Shown piece after piece: positions 28,417 through 36,961 of a DNA stretch of 64,000 bases. The position numbers and the translations under genes were made by a program. The notes below the pieces were generated by a model that was not told where the DNA came from, did no database searches, and saw nothing but the letters and a program-made list of their open reading frames with translations. Source of the DNA: Gammaproteobacteria bacterium (lineage in GTDB: Bacteria > Pseudomonadota > Gammaproteobacteria > JAURND01); NCBI GenBank assembly GCA_035546635.1, contig DASZWJ010000044.1:47401-111400 (forward strand), in the 5' to 3' direction. Within the stretch, counting starts at the first letter, position 1. Each line of letters opens with the position of its first letter.

Positions 28417-30156
28417 ATGAAACTACCTTCCTTTTCCGGCATCCAGCGCCTAGGTCGCGCTTTGATGCTACCCATTGCGGTATTACCCGTCGCTGGCTTG
28501 ATGCTACGTTTAGGTCAACCGGATCTATTGAATATTTCTTGTGTCGCTCAAGCCGGAGATGCGATTTTTTCCAATCTACCATTATTGTTTGCCATTGGCG
28601 TAGCGGTTGGATTTGCCAAAGAAAATAATGGTGTGGCTGGCCTTGCCGGTGCTATTGGCTATTTGGTTGAGATCGCAGTGCTCAAGGTGATCGATGATAA
28701 GATTAATATGGGCGTATTGGCGGGTATTATTCCAGGCATAGTTGCAGCCGCATTGTATAACCGCTACAAAGATATTCGCTTACCGGAGTATCTGGCGTTT
28801 TTTGGTGGTAAACGCTTTGTCCCTATTGTGACGGGGCTAGCAGCGTTATTGATGGGGTTGGTATTTGGTTACATTTGGCCGCCTATTCAGCACATGATTG
28901 ATAATGTTGGTCAGTGGCTAGTGCATGCAGGTGCCATCGGTGAATTTATTTATGGTTTTTTAAACCGCTTATTGATTGTGACGGGTTTGCATCACATTAT
29001 AAACAGCTTAGTGTGGTTTGTATTTGGTTCTTTCCAGACTGCAGGTCATGTGGTGACAGGCGATTTGAATCGTTACTTTGCCGGCGACCCAACGGCGGGC
29101 ATGTTTATGGCAGGTTTTTTTCCGGTGATGATGTTTGGTTTGCCTGCGGCTTGCCTTGCCATGTATCAGGAAGTCCCGCGTGAGCGACGTGCGCTGGTGG
29201 GTGGCATGTTGTTTTCTATGGCATTGACTTCTTTTTTAACCGGCGTCACCGAGCCGATTGAATTTGCTTTTATGTTTCTGTCACCATTGTTATATCTGCT
29301 GCACGCCGTGTTAACCGGATTATCGCTGGTGGTGATGTATTTGCTCAATGTGAAGCTGGGATTTACTTTTTCGGCCGGAGCGATTGATTATTTATTGGCC
29401 TATGGTTTATCGACACATGGCTGGATGTTGCTGCCGGTGGGTGCTGCCTATTTTGTGTTGTATTATGGCTTATTTCGCTTTTTTATTCGCTACTTTAATC
29501 TGAAAACTCCTGGGCGTGAAGATAACCCAGAAATCTTGGCTAACGGTGTTGGACAAGATGTAGCTGCGACGGGGGCTGCGGTAGCGCTTAGTCAAAATGC
29601 TGTGGCAGAGCAATTTATTACTGCTCTGGGTGGTGTGGTTAATCTTAAATCGGTGGATGCCTGTACGACACGCTTGCGTTTAACAGTGGGTAATAGCGCC
29701 TTGGTATCAGAACCAGCGCTTAAAGCCTTGGGTGCGCATGGGGTGTTGCGGCCGGGTGCTGAGAGTGTGCAAGTGGTGTTGGGTCCTAAAGCCGATATCA
29801 TTGCCGATCAAATCCGTGCCGCTTTAGCTGGAATGCCTAAGACAGCCGTGGCTGAAAAACCTATTTATCCCGCAGTTAACAGCCAAACAGCTGTTGTAGC
29901 TGACTCACAGTTCCTGTCTAATGACATGGTTGAAAAGTGGCTTAACGCATTGGGTGGCGCAGGCAATCTTAAGAGTATCGAAGCGGTGGCCACTACCCGC
30001 TTGCGTGTAAGAGTAGAAGATGCTTCACAGGTCATCGCTAATAGTATTTCCGCCTTAGGCGCCGAAGGAGTGATGTCGGTGGCGACGGATGTGATTCACG
30101 TTGTGATCGGTGCTGATGCGGGGCGTTACGCGGATGTGTTATCGAAAGCGCTGTAA
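28417..30156 (+). CDS. nagE: PTS N-acetylglucosamine permease, EIIC with two EIIB domains
   Basis: Inner-membrane channel that imports and phosphorylates GlcNAc. Residues 1-370 are the EIIC membrane domain (opening IQRLGRALMLPIAVLPVAGL; VTGLHHIINSLVW; GVTEPIEFAFMFLSP). The first EIIB domain (about 395-470) has the phosphocysteine site KSVDACTTRLRLTV. The second (about 505-579) reads KSIEAVATTRLRVRV, with no Cys, so it cannot carry phosphate. No EIIA is attached; it is supplied by NagF. Last gene of the operon. Confidence 0.92.
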   Translation: MKLPSFSGIQRLGRALMLPIAVLPVAGLMLRLGQPDLLNISCVAQAGDAIFSNLPLLFAIGVAVGFAKENNGVAGLAGAIGYLVEIAVLKVIDDKINMGVLAGIIPGIVAAALYNRYKDIRLPEYLAFFGGKRFVPIVTGLAALLMGLVFGYIWPPIQHMIDNVGQWLVHAGAIGEFIYGFLNRLLIVTGLHHIINSLVWFVFGSFQTAGHVVTGDLNRYFAGDPTAGMFMAGFFPVMMFGLPAACLAMYQEVPRERRALVGGMLFSMALTSFLTGVTEPIEFAFMFLSPLLYLLHAVLTGLSLVVMYLLNVKLGFTFSAGAIDYLLAYGLSTHGWMLLPVGAAYFVLYYGLFRFFIRYFNLKTPGREDNPEILANGVGQDVAATGAAVALSQNAVAEQFITALGGVVNLKSVDACTTRLRLTVGNSALVSEPALKALGAHGVLRPGAESVQVVLGPKADIIADQIRAALAGMPKTAVAEKPIYPAVNSQTAVVADSQFLSNDMVEKWLNALGGAGNLKSIEAVATTRLRVRVEDASQVIANSISALGAEGVMSVATDVIHVVIGADAGRYADVLSKAL

Positions 30157-30203
30157 CCCTCCCTTTAAAGCGTTGGAATAAATGAGAAGTTTTCATATTC
30201 AGT

Positions 30204-30254
30204 GCCATCCGCCTGAGATCCCGCGACTTGATCGCGGGATCTCAGGCGGATGGC
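30204..30254. terminator. 51-bp palindrome after the nag operon
   Basis: Arms gccatccgcctgagatcccg and its inverse pair almost perfectly around a short loop (acttgat). A relative (ctgatcccgcgatcaagttgcgggatctcagg) stands at 63473-63516, so this is another dispersed palindrome. It lies 47 bases after the nagE stop and may end the operon. Confidence 0.6.
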
Positions 30255-30358
30255 GCTAAGCATAGATGCTCAATTTATTCGATTTACTCAACAACGCCCG
30301 CTGAAGAAGGGAAGAGAATCATTAAATTATAAAAAATAACAATAAGAGCTTGAATAAC

Positions 30359-30703
30359 ATGCCAAAAAAAGAAAAAAAATCATCAGACAGTAAGTCTATA
30401 CATAGTCAAAAACTCACGTCTTCACCCCTTCCTAATATCGAAGATGTCAGTGTCAAAAAGCTTCTTATCATTATAATGATTTATTGCATGTTTCAAGCAT
30501 TAGACCAACTTCCAGTATCTGAAAAAGTTGGCGATGAAGTATTAAATGTGAGCAATAAATTACGACTTTCATTGATGGTGTTAGTTGGACTTAATTTGTT
30601 CAATGAATTACTTATACGACCGAATAGGAACGCAAAATTTTCTGTTGTGGATACAGAAGATGCTCATGATGAAAATCCTGCTTTTGAATTTAAAAAGAAG
30701 TGA
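30359..30703 (+). CDS. Small membrane protein of unknown function
   Basis: About 114 aa starting at ATG 30359 (an in-frame TTG at 30350 gives three more residues). A Lys/Ser-rich N-terminus precedes two hydrophobic segments (KKLLIIIMIYCMFQAL near 38-53; RLSLMVLVGLNLFNELLI near 73-90) and a polar tail. I do not recognise it. The ribosome site is weak. It is followed after about 106 bases by another membrane protein gene. Confidence 0.55.
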   Translation: MPKKEKKSSDSKSIHSQKLTSSPLPNIEDVSVKKLLIIIMIYCMFQALDQLPVSEKVGDEVLNVSNKLRLSLMVLVGLNLFNELLIRPNRNAKFSVVDTEDAHDENPAFEFKKK

Positions 30704-30809
30704 TTTATACCCTATGTTTTCTAAAGCTATTTTTGCCAATCCACGGAAGCACAACGGGCAGCTTGTCTGCATTCTCAGGGATACTTTATAAAGTTAAAGG
30801 AGTTAATGG

Positions 30810-32378
30810 TTGTCCAAATATCTACTGTCACTAAGAAATAATCAAAAGGCTATTATTTTAATACATGCCATCATATTAATGATTATTGGCAGCTTTATTT
30901 TTTCTTTGCATATCCCATTGCTCATAGATTTCCCCAATCACTTAGCCAGAATGTACCTTAATCACAATCTGGATCAGTTGCCCTATTCTCAAACATTTTA
31001 TTATAGAAAATTTGCCTTCGTACCTTATTTAGGTATGGATGTGCTTTTTGATTTTTTTCTCAGATTTTTTGACATTTATACTGTGGGAAAAATTCTCATT
31101 GTATTAAGCATGGTTGGTATAGTTGCTTCAGTATTATATTTAAGCAAAGTCATACATGGACGCTATGAAACTTCAACTTTTCTAGTATATACGGTTATTT
31201 TTAATGCGGTCTTATATTGGGGATTTATTAATTACTATATAACCATTCCTATGACTATTGCGATAGTTGCTGTATGGATTCAATTCGAAAATAAAAAATA
31301 TAAGCAATTACTGATATTTTTTGTTCTTTCACAGATTTTATACTTTGCGCATTTGTTAGCCTTTTTGATGCTGGTGCTGATTATCGGCACTTATGAAGTG
31401 CAGAAAAATAATTTCTCTTTAATTAAAAGCATTAAAAAAATTATTCAGCTGAGTGTTTATTTTTTAGCTTGTTGCATCATTCCTATCGTAAATTTCATAC
31501 TGGTAGACAAACTATTGGATAGTGGTTACTACGCTCCCTTGAGGCTTGGTAAATTGGTAGACAAGCTGTATGCGCTATTATCACCCTTTTATTTCGGTAG
31601 TTTTATCATAGCGGGCCTATTTATATTTCTGTTTGCAATAGCCTATCTGAATAAGACGTTAATATTAAAAAAAAATCATTTTTTAATATTAATGCTTTTT
31701 TTATTCTCTTTGCTGATGCCGAGAAACTTTAACGGGGTTTTTGGTCTGCATCTTAGGTTGCCTATTATCACAGCCATATTATTTTTTACTATGTCACGCT
31801 TCAATGCGTATTCACAATTAAAAATACGGGTTAGTAAATATGCTCTTTGCGGATTTACAGCGTTTGTGATGATTTTTTATGCTCAAGACTTAAGAAAATC
31901 AGATCAGTTTGCTATAGCTTATATAAATAGTTTAAAGCTGATTCCATCTGGGGCGAGAATTCTAGTGATCACACATGAGTATAAGTTGTTAGGTTATCAT
32001 ATATGGAGATTATATCATATTCAATCTTTAGCAGTGATTGAAAGACAGGCCTTTGAACCAACGTTATTCAATAATATGCCACCTATTCAAACTAAACCTC
32101 AATATATACCCAGCAGTAATTTAGTAGGAATAGCGCCAAATGATAAATTGTTTGTGCTTTCAGAAATATTCCCACAGCAAATATCGCAGGTTATAGGCAA
32201 AAATTTCTATTGGAAAAATTGGCCGCGGGATTATGATTATATTGATTATATTCACGGGAAAACCAAAATCGATCTGGGTTCGCGGGTTGGTAAGCTGAAG
32301 ATTATTTATCAGGATAGTTTACATACGATATATCAAATAAATCCATTCCTTACTCCCACAAGAAGCGCTGTTGAATAA
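30810..32378 (+). CDS. Multi-pass membrane protein, possibly a GT-C-like glycosyltransferase
   Basis: Translation starts at TTG 30810, with AAGGAG 7-8 bases before it. There are about 11 hydrophobic segments over residues 15-360, then a soluble C-terminal part of about 150 residues. An LIDFPNHLARMYLNH motif sits in the first outside loop; acidic first-loop motifs are typical of lipid-linked sugar transferases of the GT-C fold, but no family is certain. AT-rich. The last codons (...RSAVE) and stop fall inside a palindrome shared with rsmA. Confidence 0.65.
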   Translation: MSKYLLSLRNNQKAIILIHAIILMIIGSFIFSLHIPLLIDFPNHLARMYLNHNLDQLPYSQTFYYRKFAFVPYLGMDVLFDFFLRFFDIYTVGKILIVLSMVGIVASVLYLSKVIHGRYETSTFLVYTVIFNAVLYWGFINYYITIPMTIAIVAVWIQFENKKYKQLLIFFVLSQILYFAHLLAFLMLVLIIGTYEVQKNNFSLIKSIKKIIQLSVYFLACCIIPIVNFILVDKLLDSGYYAPLRLGKLVDKLYALLSPFYFGSFIIAGLFIFLFAIAYLNKTLILKKNHFLILMLFLFSLLMPRNFNGVFGLHLRLPIITAILFFTMSRFNAYSQLKIRVSKYALCGFTAFVMIFYAQDLRKSDQFAIAYINSLKLIPSGARILVITHEYKLLGYHIWRLYHIQSLAVIERQAFEPTLFNNMPPIQTKPQYIPSSNLVGIAPNDKLFVLSEIFPQQISQVIGKNFYWKNWPRDYDYIDYIHGKTKIDLGSRVGKLKIIYQDSLHTIYQINPFLTPTRSAVE

Positions 32379-32420
32379 ATCTCACCCCTTTTTCAAAGGG
32401 GGTGAGCTTTATTCAACAGC
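32368..32420. terminator. 53-bp palindrome covering the ends of two convergent genes
   Basis: gctgttgaataaa...tttattcaacagc outside and ctcacccctttttcaaaggg-type arms inside. It contains the last codons and stops of both the 522-aa membrane protein and rsmA. A bidirectional terminator is likely. The inner part matches the C-run/G-run repeat found in envC. Confidence 0.75.
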
Positions 32421-33200
32421 ACCTTGCGTTGTTATCGCATTACTAATTCTAACAAACTCCGCCACCGCCAACCGCTCAGGCCGGATGTTAGGATCTATAC
32501 CCAAAGATTGCAGTTGTTCGCTAGTCACAAAACCACGCAAACAATTATGCAAGGTCTTGCGGCGATGGTTGAAAGCCTCCCTGACAATATCGGCAAATAG
32601 CTGATAATTGTTAGCAATCGGTGAGGGTATTTTGGGAATTAGGCGCACGACAGCGGAATTCACCGCTGGGGGTGGATAAAATGCCTGCGGTCCGACATCG
32701 AATAAAGCCTCAACTGTAAAATGGTATTGCACCATTACACTCAAACGGCCATAAGCCTTTATGCCCGCGGGTGCAGCCAAACGATTGACCACTTCTTTTT
32801 GTAGCATAAAGTGTAGGTCTTTAATAAGAGAGATGTGCTGGATCAAATGAAACAATAAAGGCGTGGAAATTTGATAAGGCAAGTTACCGACAATACGCAA
32901 AGAATGCTCTTTTGTAGTCAGCTGGCTAAAATCAAATTTTAAGACATCCATAGGGTGGATAGTCAGCTTACCCAACTGTTTGCAAGCCGCAGTGAGCGGT
33001 AAAATTAAATCACGATCGAGTTCTATCGCATCCATGGCCTTGACCACGGGCAGCAGCGCTTCGGTTAAAGCACCTTGGCCGGGTCCAATTTCAATCAGAT
33101 GCTCATAAGGCTTGGGTGCAATGGCCGCAATCAGCTGCGCGATTACTTCCCTATCATGCAAAAAATGCTGTCCGAGGTGTTTTTTAGGATGGTGAGTCAA
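32409..33200 (-). CDS. rsmA: 16S rRNA (adenine1518/1519-N6)-dimethyltransferase
   Basis: Makes the conserved m6-2A pair in helix 45 of 16S rRNA, a late step in small-subunit assembly. SAM-binding motif LIEIGPGQGALTEALLP, acidic AIELDRDL, and catalytic NLPYQISTPLLF. HLGQHFLHD at the start and QAFYPPPAVNSAVVRL are typical. Length 263 is normal. It is the last gene of the lptD-surA-Sel1-rsmA block. Its C-terminus (TTQGAVE) lies in the palindrome shared with the gene coming the other way. Confidence 0.96.
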   Translation of the reverse strand: MTHHPKKHLGQHFLHDREVIAQLIAAIAPKPYEHLIEIGPGQGALTEALLPVVKAMDAIELDRDLILPLTAACKQLGKLTIHPMDVLKFDFSQLTTKEHSLRIVGNLPYQISTPLLFHLIQHISLIKDLHFMLQKEVVNRLAAPAGIKAYGRLSVMVQYHFTVEALFDVGPQAFYPPPAVNSAVVRLIPKIPSPIANNYQLFADIVREAFNHRRKTLHNCLRGFVTSEQLQSLGIDPNIRPERLAVAEFVRISNAITTQGAVE

Positions 33201-33209
33201 TGTATTGCC

Positions 33210-35831
33210 TCATGAAGGTTGATAATCTGAAGACCTTGAGGATGCAGGGGGTGAACTGGAACTGGAAGAAGCACTGGTTGAAGTCTGTGATGAAGAAAAC
33301 ATTTTTAAATGGGTGCTTTTCTTAAATTGACTAACCTTCCCTCTTTGCCAGATTTTGGAATCGTGAGGACCCTTCATGCCATATAATGCAGATACACTCT
33401 CAGACAAGGATAGCACTGTCTCAAATCTTATTAATAAATCTTTATTTCGTGGATTAATACTACTTATTGTATACATACCACTAGTTTGAAGAATCGCCAA
33501 TCTTTCCCGGCATTTCATTAAGTCTTTTCTATTTTCTTTTTTATCTGTATCACCACGAAGTCGCTGTAGTTCATTTTTCAAGAAAGCGATCTCTATAGAA
33601 AGGGCTTGAGGTTGTAGATCCTGGTGGTGGATAATTTCATGTCGTCTTTTATTTAAAAAAGGTCCAAACTCGGTATCCCACTGCTTTTTAAAGTCGGCTT
33701 CTTTACCTGGAATAATTTCGCCTTCTGAGGTTAAATAGTCATCAAAATATTTAAATTGCTCTTTAAAAGCTTTCGAGTTTGTTTGATTGGTTTTTTCTCG
33801 CACATCTTCCATCCAAAGATCAGCCAGTCTATTTACTTCATAATCAGCCGTCACCATAGAAGGTCGCAAACATTTAGGGAGTTTTTTTTCCTCACGTAGT
33901 TTGATAGAAAATAATCTACGTATAGGCCGTATGGTCTGTGTATCTAAATTTGCCTTGTGATCAGTCATTTCGCGACTGCGAGGGATCCAGGATTCAAAAG
34001 CTGTTGTCAGTCGGTTAAGCGGCATAAAATCAGTCGGGTTGCGTTCAATTACATTAAATTGCTGTTTAAACCATAATAAAGTTAATCTGTCGAATCTATT
34101 AGCTATTTCTTCATCAATAGGGTTAGAGTCTTTAACAGTGTCCCAAAATAATCCAAATTTAGGCCATCGCGTTGAAAAGTGACGATAAGCTTGCGCTGAT
34201 TTGAATTCATCTCGCATATCGAATAATGCTTCAAATTCAGCAAGTTTAGTTTGTAGCTCTTTTATATCAGGAGGGAATGCACTGGATGGGGAACTAGCGG
34301 ATGAGGTTGGATTTGAGTCTGGGGTATGGGTAGAGGAAATAATTTGACCAAGAGCTATTAGTTTAGATTTGGCGCTGCTATTCGCTATAGCCGCCAATTC
34401 ATACCATTTGGCCGCTTGCATTAGATCTTGTTCCACTCCCTTGCCATAGCGATAACAGTCTCCCAAGTCTTCTGCGCTGTCATCGTCCAGTGCGGCAGCC
34501 AATCCATAGAGTCTGAATGCTTCTTCCAGGTCTTTCTCTACGCCATGGCCTTTTTCATAACAATCAGCAGCCGATCGATAGAGCATACTTGCTTTTTGTG
34601 GGTCTTGTTTCACGCCATGGCCTTTTACATAACAAAGCGCAAGATTATATCGGGCTTCGACATAGCCTTTATCAACAGCCAATTGATAGAGCCTGGCTGC
34701 TTCTTTTAGGTCTTTTTCCACTCCGTCGCCGTCTTCATAACAAAGACCAAGGTTATATTGGGCTCCAGCATGGCCTTGTTGAGCAGCTAATTGATAAAGT
34801 CGGATTGCTTGTTTTTGGTCTTCTTCCACTCCGTCGCCTTTTTCATAACAAGCCCCAAGTTTGCATTGGGCCTCGGCGAGGCCTTTATTAGCAGCCAATC
34901 GATAGAGGCTGACCGCTTTTTCTGGGTTTTTGTTCCCTATTCCCAAGCCTTCATTATACCAATCCCCAAGTTTGCATTGGGCCTCGGTATGGTCTTTATC
35001 GGCAGCCATTTCATAGAGCATCTTTGCTATAAATAAGTCTTTTCTGACTCCCTTGCTTTGCTCATAACAAACACCAAGGCTATATTCACCTTCGGCATTA
35101 TTTTGTTGGGCAGCCAATTCATAAAACATAAATGCTTTTTTTAGGTCTTTTTCCACTCCGTCGCCTTTTTCATAACGAACCCCAAGCTCATATTGGGTTT
35201 TGGCATCGCTTGGTTCATCAGTTAATGGTGGGGAAGCGTTTTCTGTACGCTGGTAAATTTTAAAGCCAAACAATAGGTTTTCTTTTGCTGTGTAATGCCC
35301 TTGTTTTGCAGCCATTCTATAAAACTTGATTGCTTCTTCTTGATTTGGTTCAACTCCCGAACGGCCTTCTTTATAAATAGTTCCAAGCGTATTTTGAGCA
35401 TCTGCATCTCCTTGCTCAGCAGCCAATTTATAACGCCTGATTTCTTCAAGTTCTTTTGTCTCCTTTATATCGGGAGAGGTTGAGCTTGACAGGGCAGTTG
35501 ATGAAGGACTAAAACTGGTCGAATTGGTACTAACAATAGTTGAAGGGCTGGAACTAGCGGATGAGGATAGATTTGAGTCTGGTGTAGAAGAAGCAATGGG
35601 TGTGGGCAGAGGGGACGGATTGGATTCAATCGTTGTAGTTGGCAGAGTCAGGGTAGAGGAAATATCAGGTGAAGCTTCTAGTTTATCTTTTGCGTCGTTA
35701 TTACCTTGTTTAACCGTCGCCAATTTTAAATCTATTTCAATATCTGTTTTTATTTGCTGTGGAGTTACTTCACTACTCTCAACCGCTTTCGAAGAATTTA
35801 TAGTTTTTATTTCTTTATCTTGCATAGACAC
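33210..35831 (-). CDS. Sel1-repeat protein with Ser-rich linkers (candidate secreted effector)
   Basis: Residues 1-125 are polar and Ser/Thr/Pro rich (low complexity). Residues 130-480 hold about nine Sel1-like repeats of the type LGxxYxxGxGVxxDxxxAxxxYxxAA; unit 8 is shortened. A second Ser-rich linker (near 495-520) leads to a 300-residue helical region I do not recognise, and the tail is again Ser rich. There is no signal peptide or membrane segment, so it is cytoplasmic or exported by a specialised system. The GTG start at 35831 has AGGAGG 9 bases before it; ATG 35823-35825 is less well spaced. It sits between surA and rsmA, the usual place of pdxA. Confidence 0.85.
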   Translation of the reverse strand: MSMQDKEIKTINSSKAVESSEVTPQQIKTDIEIDLKLATVKQGNNDAKDKLEASPDISSTLTLPTTTIESNPSPLPTPIASSTPDSNLSSSASSSPSTIVSTNSTSFSPSSTALSSSTSPDIKETKELEEIRRYKLAAEQGDADAQNTLGTIYKEGRSGVEPNQEEAIKFYRMAAKQGHYTAKENLLFGFKIYQRTENASPPLTDEPSDAKTQYELGVRYEKGDGVEKDLKKAFMFYELAAQQNNAEGEYSLGVCYEQSKGVRKDLFIAKMLYEMAADKDHTEAQCKLGDWYNEGLGIGNKNPEKAVSLYRLAANKGLAEAQCKLGACYEKGDGVEEDQKQAIRLYQLAAQQGHAGAQYNLGLCYEDGDGVEKDLKEAARLYQLAVDKGYVEARYNLALCYVKGHGVKQDPQKASMLYRSAADCYEKGHGVEKDLEEAFRLYGLAAALDDDSAEDLGDCYRYGKGVEQDLMQAAKWYELAAIANSSAKSKLIALGQIISSTHTPDSNPTSSASSPSSAFPPDIKELQTKLAEFEALFDMRDEFKSAQAYRHFSTRWPKFGLFWDTVKDSNPIDEEIANRFDRLTLLWFKQQFNVIERNPTDFMPLNRLTTAFESWIPRSREMTDHKANLDTQTIRPIRRLFSIKLREEKKLPKCLRPSMVTADYEVNRLADLWMEDVREKTNQTNSKAFKEQFKYFDDYLTSEGEIIPGKEADFKKQWDTEFGPFLNKRRHEIIHHQDLQPQALSIEIAFLKNELQRLRGDTDKKENRKDLMKCRERLAILQTSGMYTISSINPRNKDLLIRFETVLSLSESVSALYGMKGPHDSKIWQRGKVSQFKKSTHLKMFSSSQTSTSASSSSSSPPASSRSSDYQPS

Positions 35832-35929
35832 ACTATGTGCCCTCCTCTAAATTTTTAGGGACGACCTTGGAAAAATCTGACCGCTTTGTGTGACTCGACT
35901 TCGGATCAAAAACTTGAGCTCTCCCCTTG

Positions 35930-36008
35930 TGTGCATACCCTAGCCCTCACACACCGGACACTAGTGCGCGTAGGCGGGAATGACAGACTTGAATTTCGCG
36001 CCAGCGAC
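35930..36008. repeat. Partial copy of the MITE family
   Basis: caccggacactagtgcg, ggcgggaatgacag and the end tttcgcgccagcgacta match the right half of the complete element at 11146-11375, including the terminal repeat. It lies between the Sel1 gene and the surA stop codon region, so the two genes are separated by an insertion. Confidence 0.6.
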
Positions 36009-36011
36009 TAA

Positions 36012-36959
36012 TTACATAATTTTAATATAAGCCGACTTACGTAATGTATTTAACCAATCATCAATTTGCGTTTTAATTTTTTGTTGGAACACCTGGTTTT
36101 TTGCATCGTCTAAAGTTAGCGGTTTAGCTTGTCCTTGCAGCTCCACCAGTTTGATAAGATGAATGCCATTCGGTGCACGGATGGGAGCACTGATGCCGCC
36201 GGGTTTCAATGCAGTGACTTGTGGTGCGAAAACATCGGGTAATTCATTGACCCTGCGCCAACCAAGATCGGATTGTTCAAGTCCAGAACTGGTAGCGCTT
36301 AGTTGGCCGAAACTGGTTCCTTGGCGCGCTTTAGCGAGTAAATCTTGTGCTTGTTTTTGTGCGGCAGCGACATCTGTGCTAGATGCCGATTCATCCAAAG
36401 GTATCAAGAGATCTTCCAGATGGTATTGGGTATTGGCGTCAGCTTGGCGTGGGGCTTTTCTCATATAAGCTTGTGCTTCTGCATCACTGACAGTCACACG
36501 GCCGGCAAACAAACCTTGCTGTAATTTATGTACCACCAGTTGATCGTGAATTTGTGAGCGGAATTTGTTGAAACTGACATTTTGTTTGGCGAGTGCGTCT
36601 TTTAGTTGGGGTGTCGTTAAATGATTTTGTGCCGCGATCTGCCCAATGACTTTATTGACTTCGGCATCATCCGCCACGATTTTATTGCGAGTGGCAACCT
36701 GCATTTGCAATTGCTGGTTAATCAACTGGTCCAAAGCTTTTTTCTTGATGTCGGGTGGAATAGGTGTTCCACTTGTCTGCATCGCGCCTTTCATATCACT
36801 CAACATCGCATTTAACTGGCTTTCGGTGATGACTTTGTCGTTGACAACGGCGACTACACGGTCTAATGGTACGGCGCCGCTTGTGGCGGCTAGCGCGTGA
36901 ATAGCGGCACATAAACCGATTAACCCAAGAAAATAACGGAAAAAACCACGTTGCATCAT
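36012..36959 (-). CDS. surA: Periplasmic chaperone/peptidyl-prolyl isomerase SurA (one parvulin domain)
   Basis: Escorts unfolded outer-membrane proteins through the periplasm. The signal peptide ends near ALAATS (residue 24). The SurA N-terminal domain opens LDRVVAVVNDKVITESQLN. One parvulin domain (about 180-285) has EQSDLGWRRVNELPDVFAP and RAPNGIHLIKLVEL. At 315 aa it is shorter than E. coli SurA (428), which has two parvulin domains; short forms occur in related bacteria. It starts 2 bases after the lptD stop, and LptD is a known SurA client. Confidence 0.93.
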   Translation of the reverse strand: MMQRGFFRYFLGLIGLCAAIHALAATSGAVPLDRVVAVVNDKVITESQLNAMLSDMKGAMQTSGTPIPPDIKKKALDQLINQQLQMQVATRNKIVADDAEVNKVIGQIAAQNHLTTPQLKDALAKQNVSFNKFRSQIHDQLVVHKLQQGLFAGRVTVSDAEAQAYMRKAPRQADANTQYHLEDLLIPLDESASSTDVAAAQKQAQDLLAKARQGTSFGQLSATSSGLEQSDLGWRRVNELPDVFAPQVTALKPGGISAPIRAPNGIHLIKLVELQGQAKPLTLDDAKNQVFQQKIKTQIDDWLNTLRKSAYIKIM

Positions 36960-36961
36960 AA

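Noticed and set aside
34428..35036. Several plus-strand frames opposite the Sel1 repeats
   Set aside because: They repeat only because the Sel1 units repeat; they are antisense shadows.
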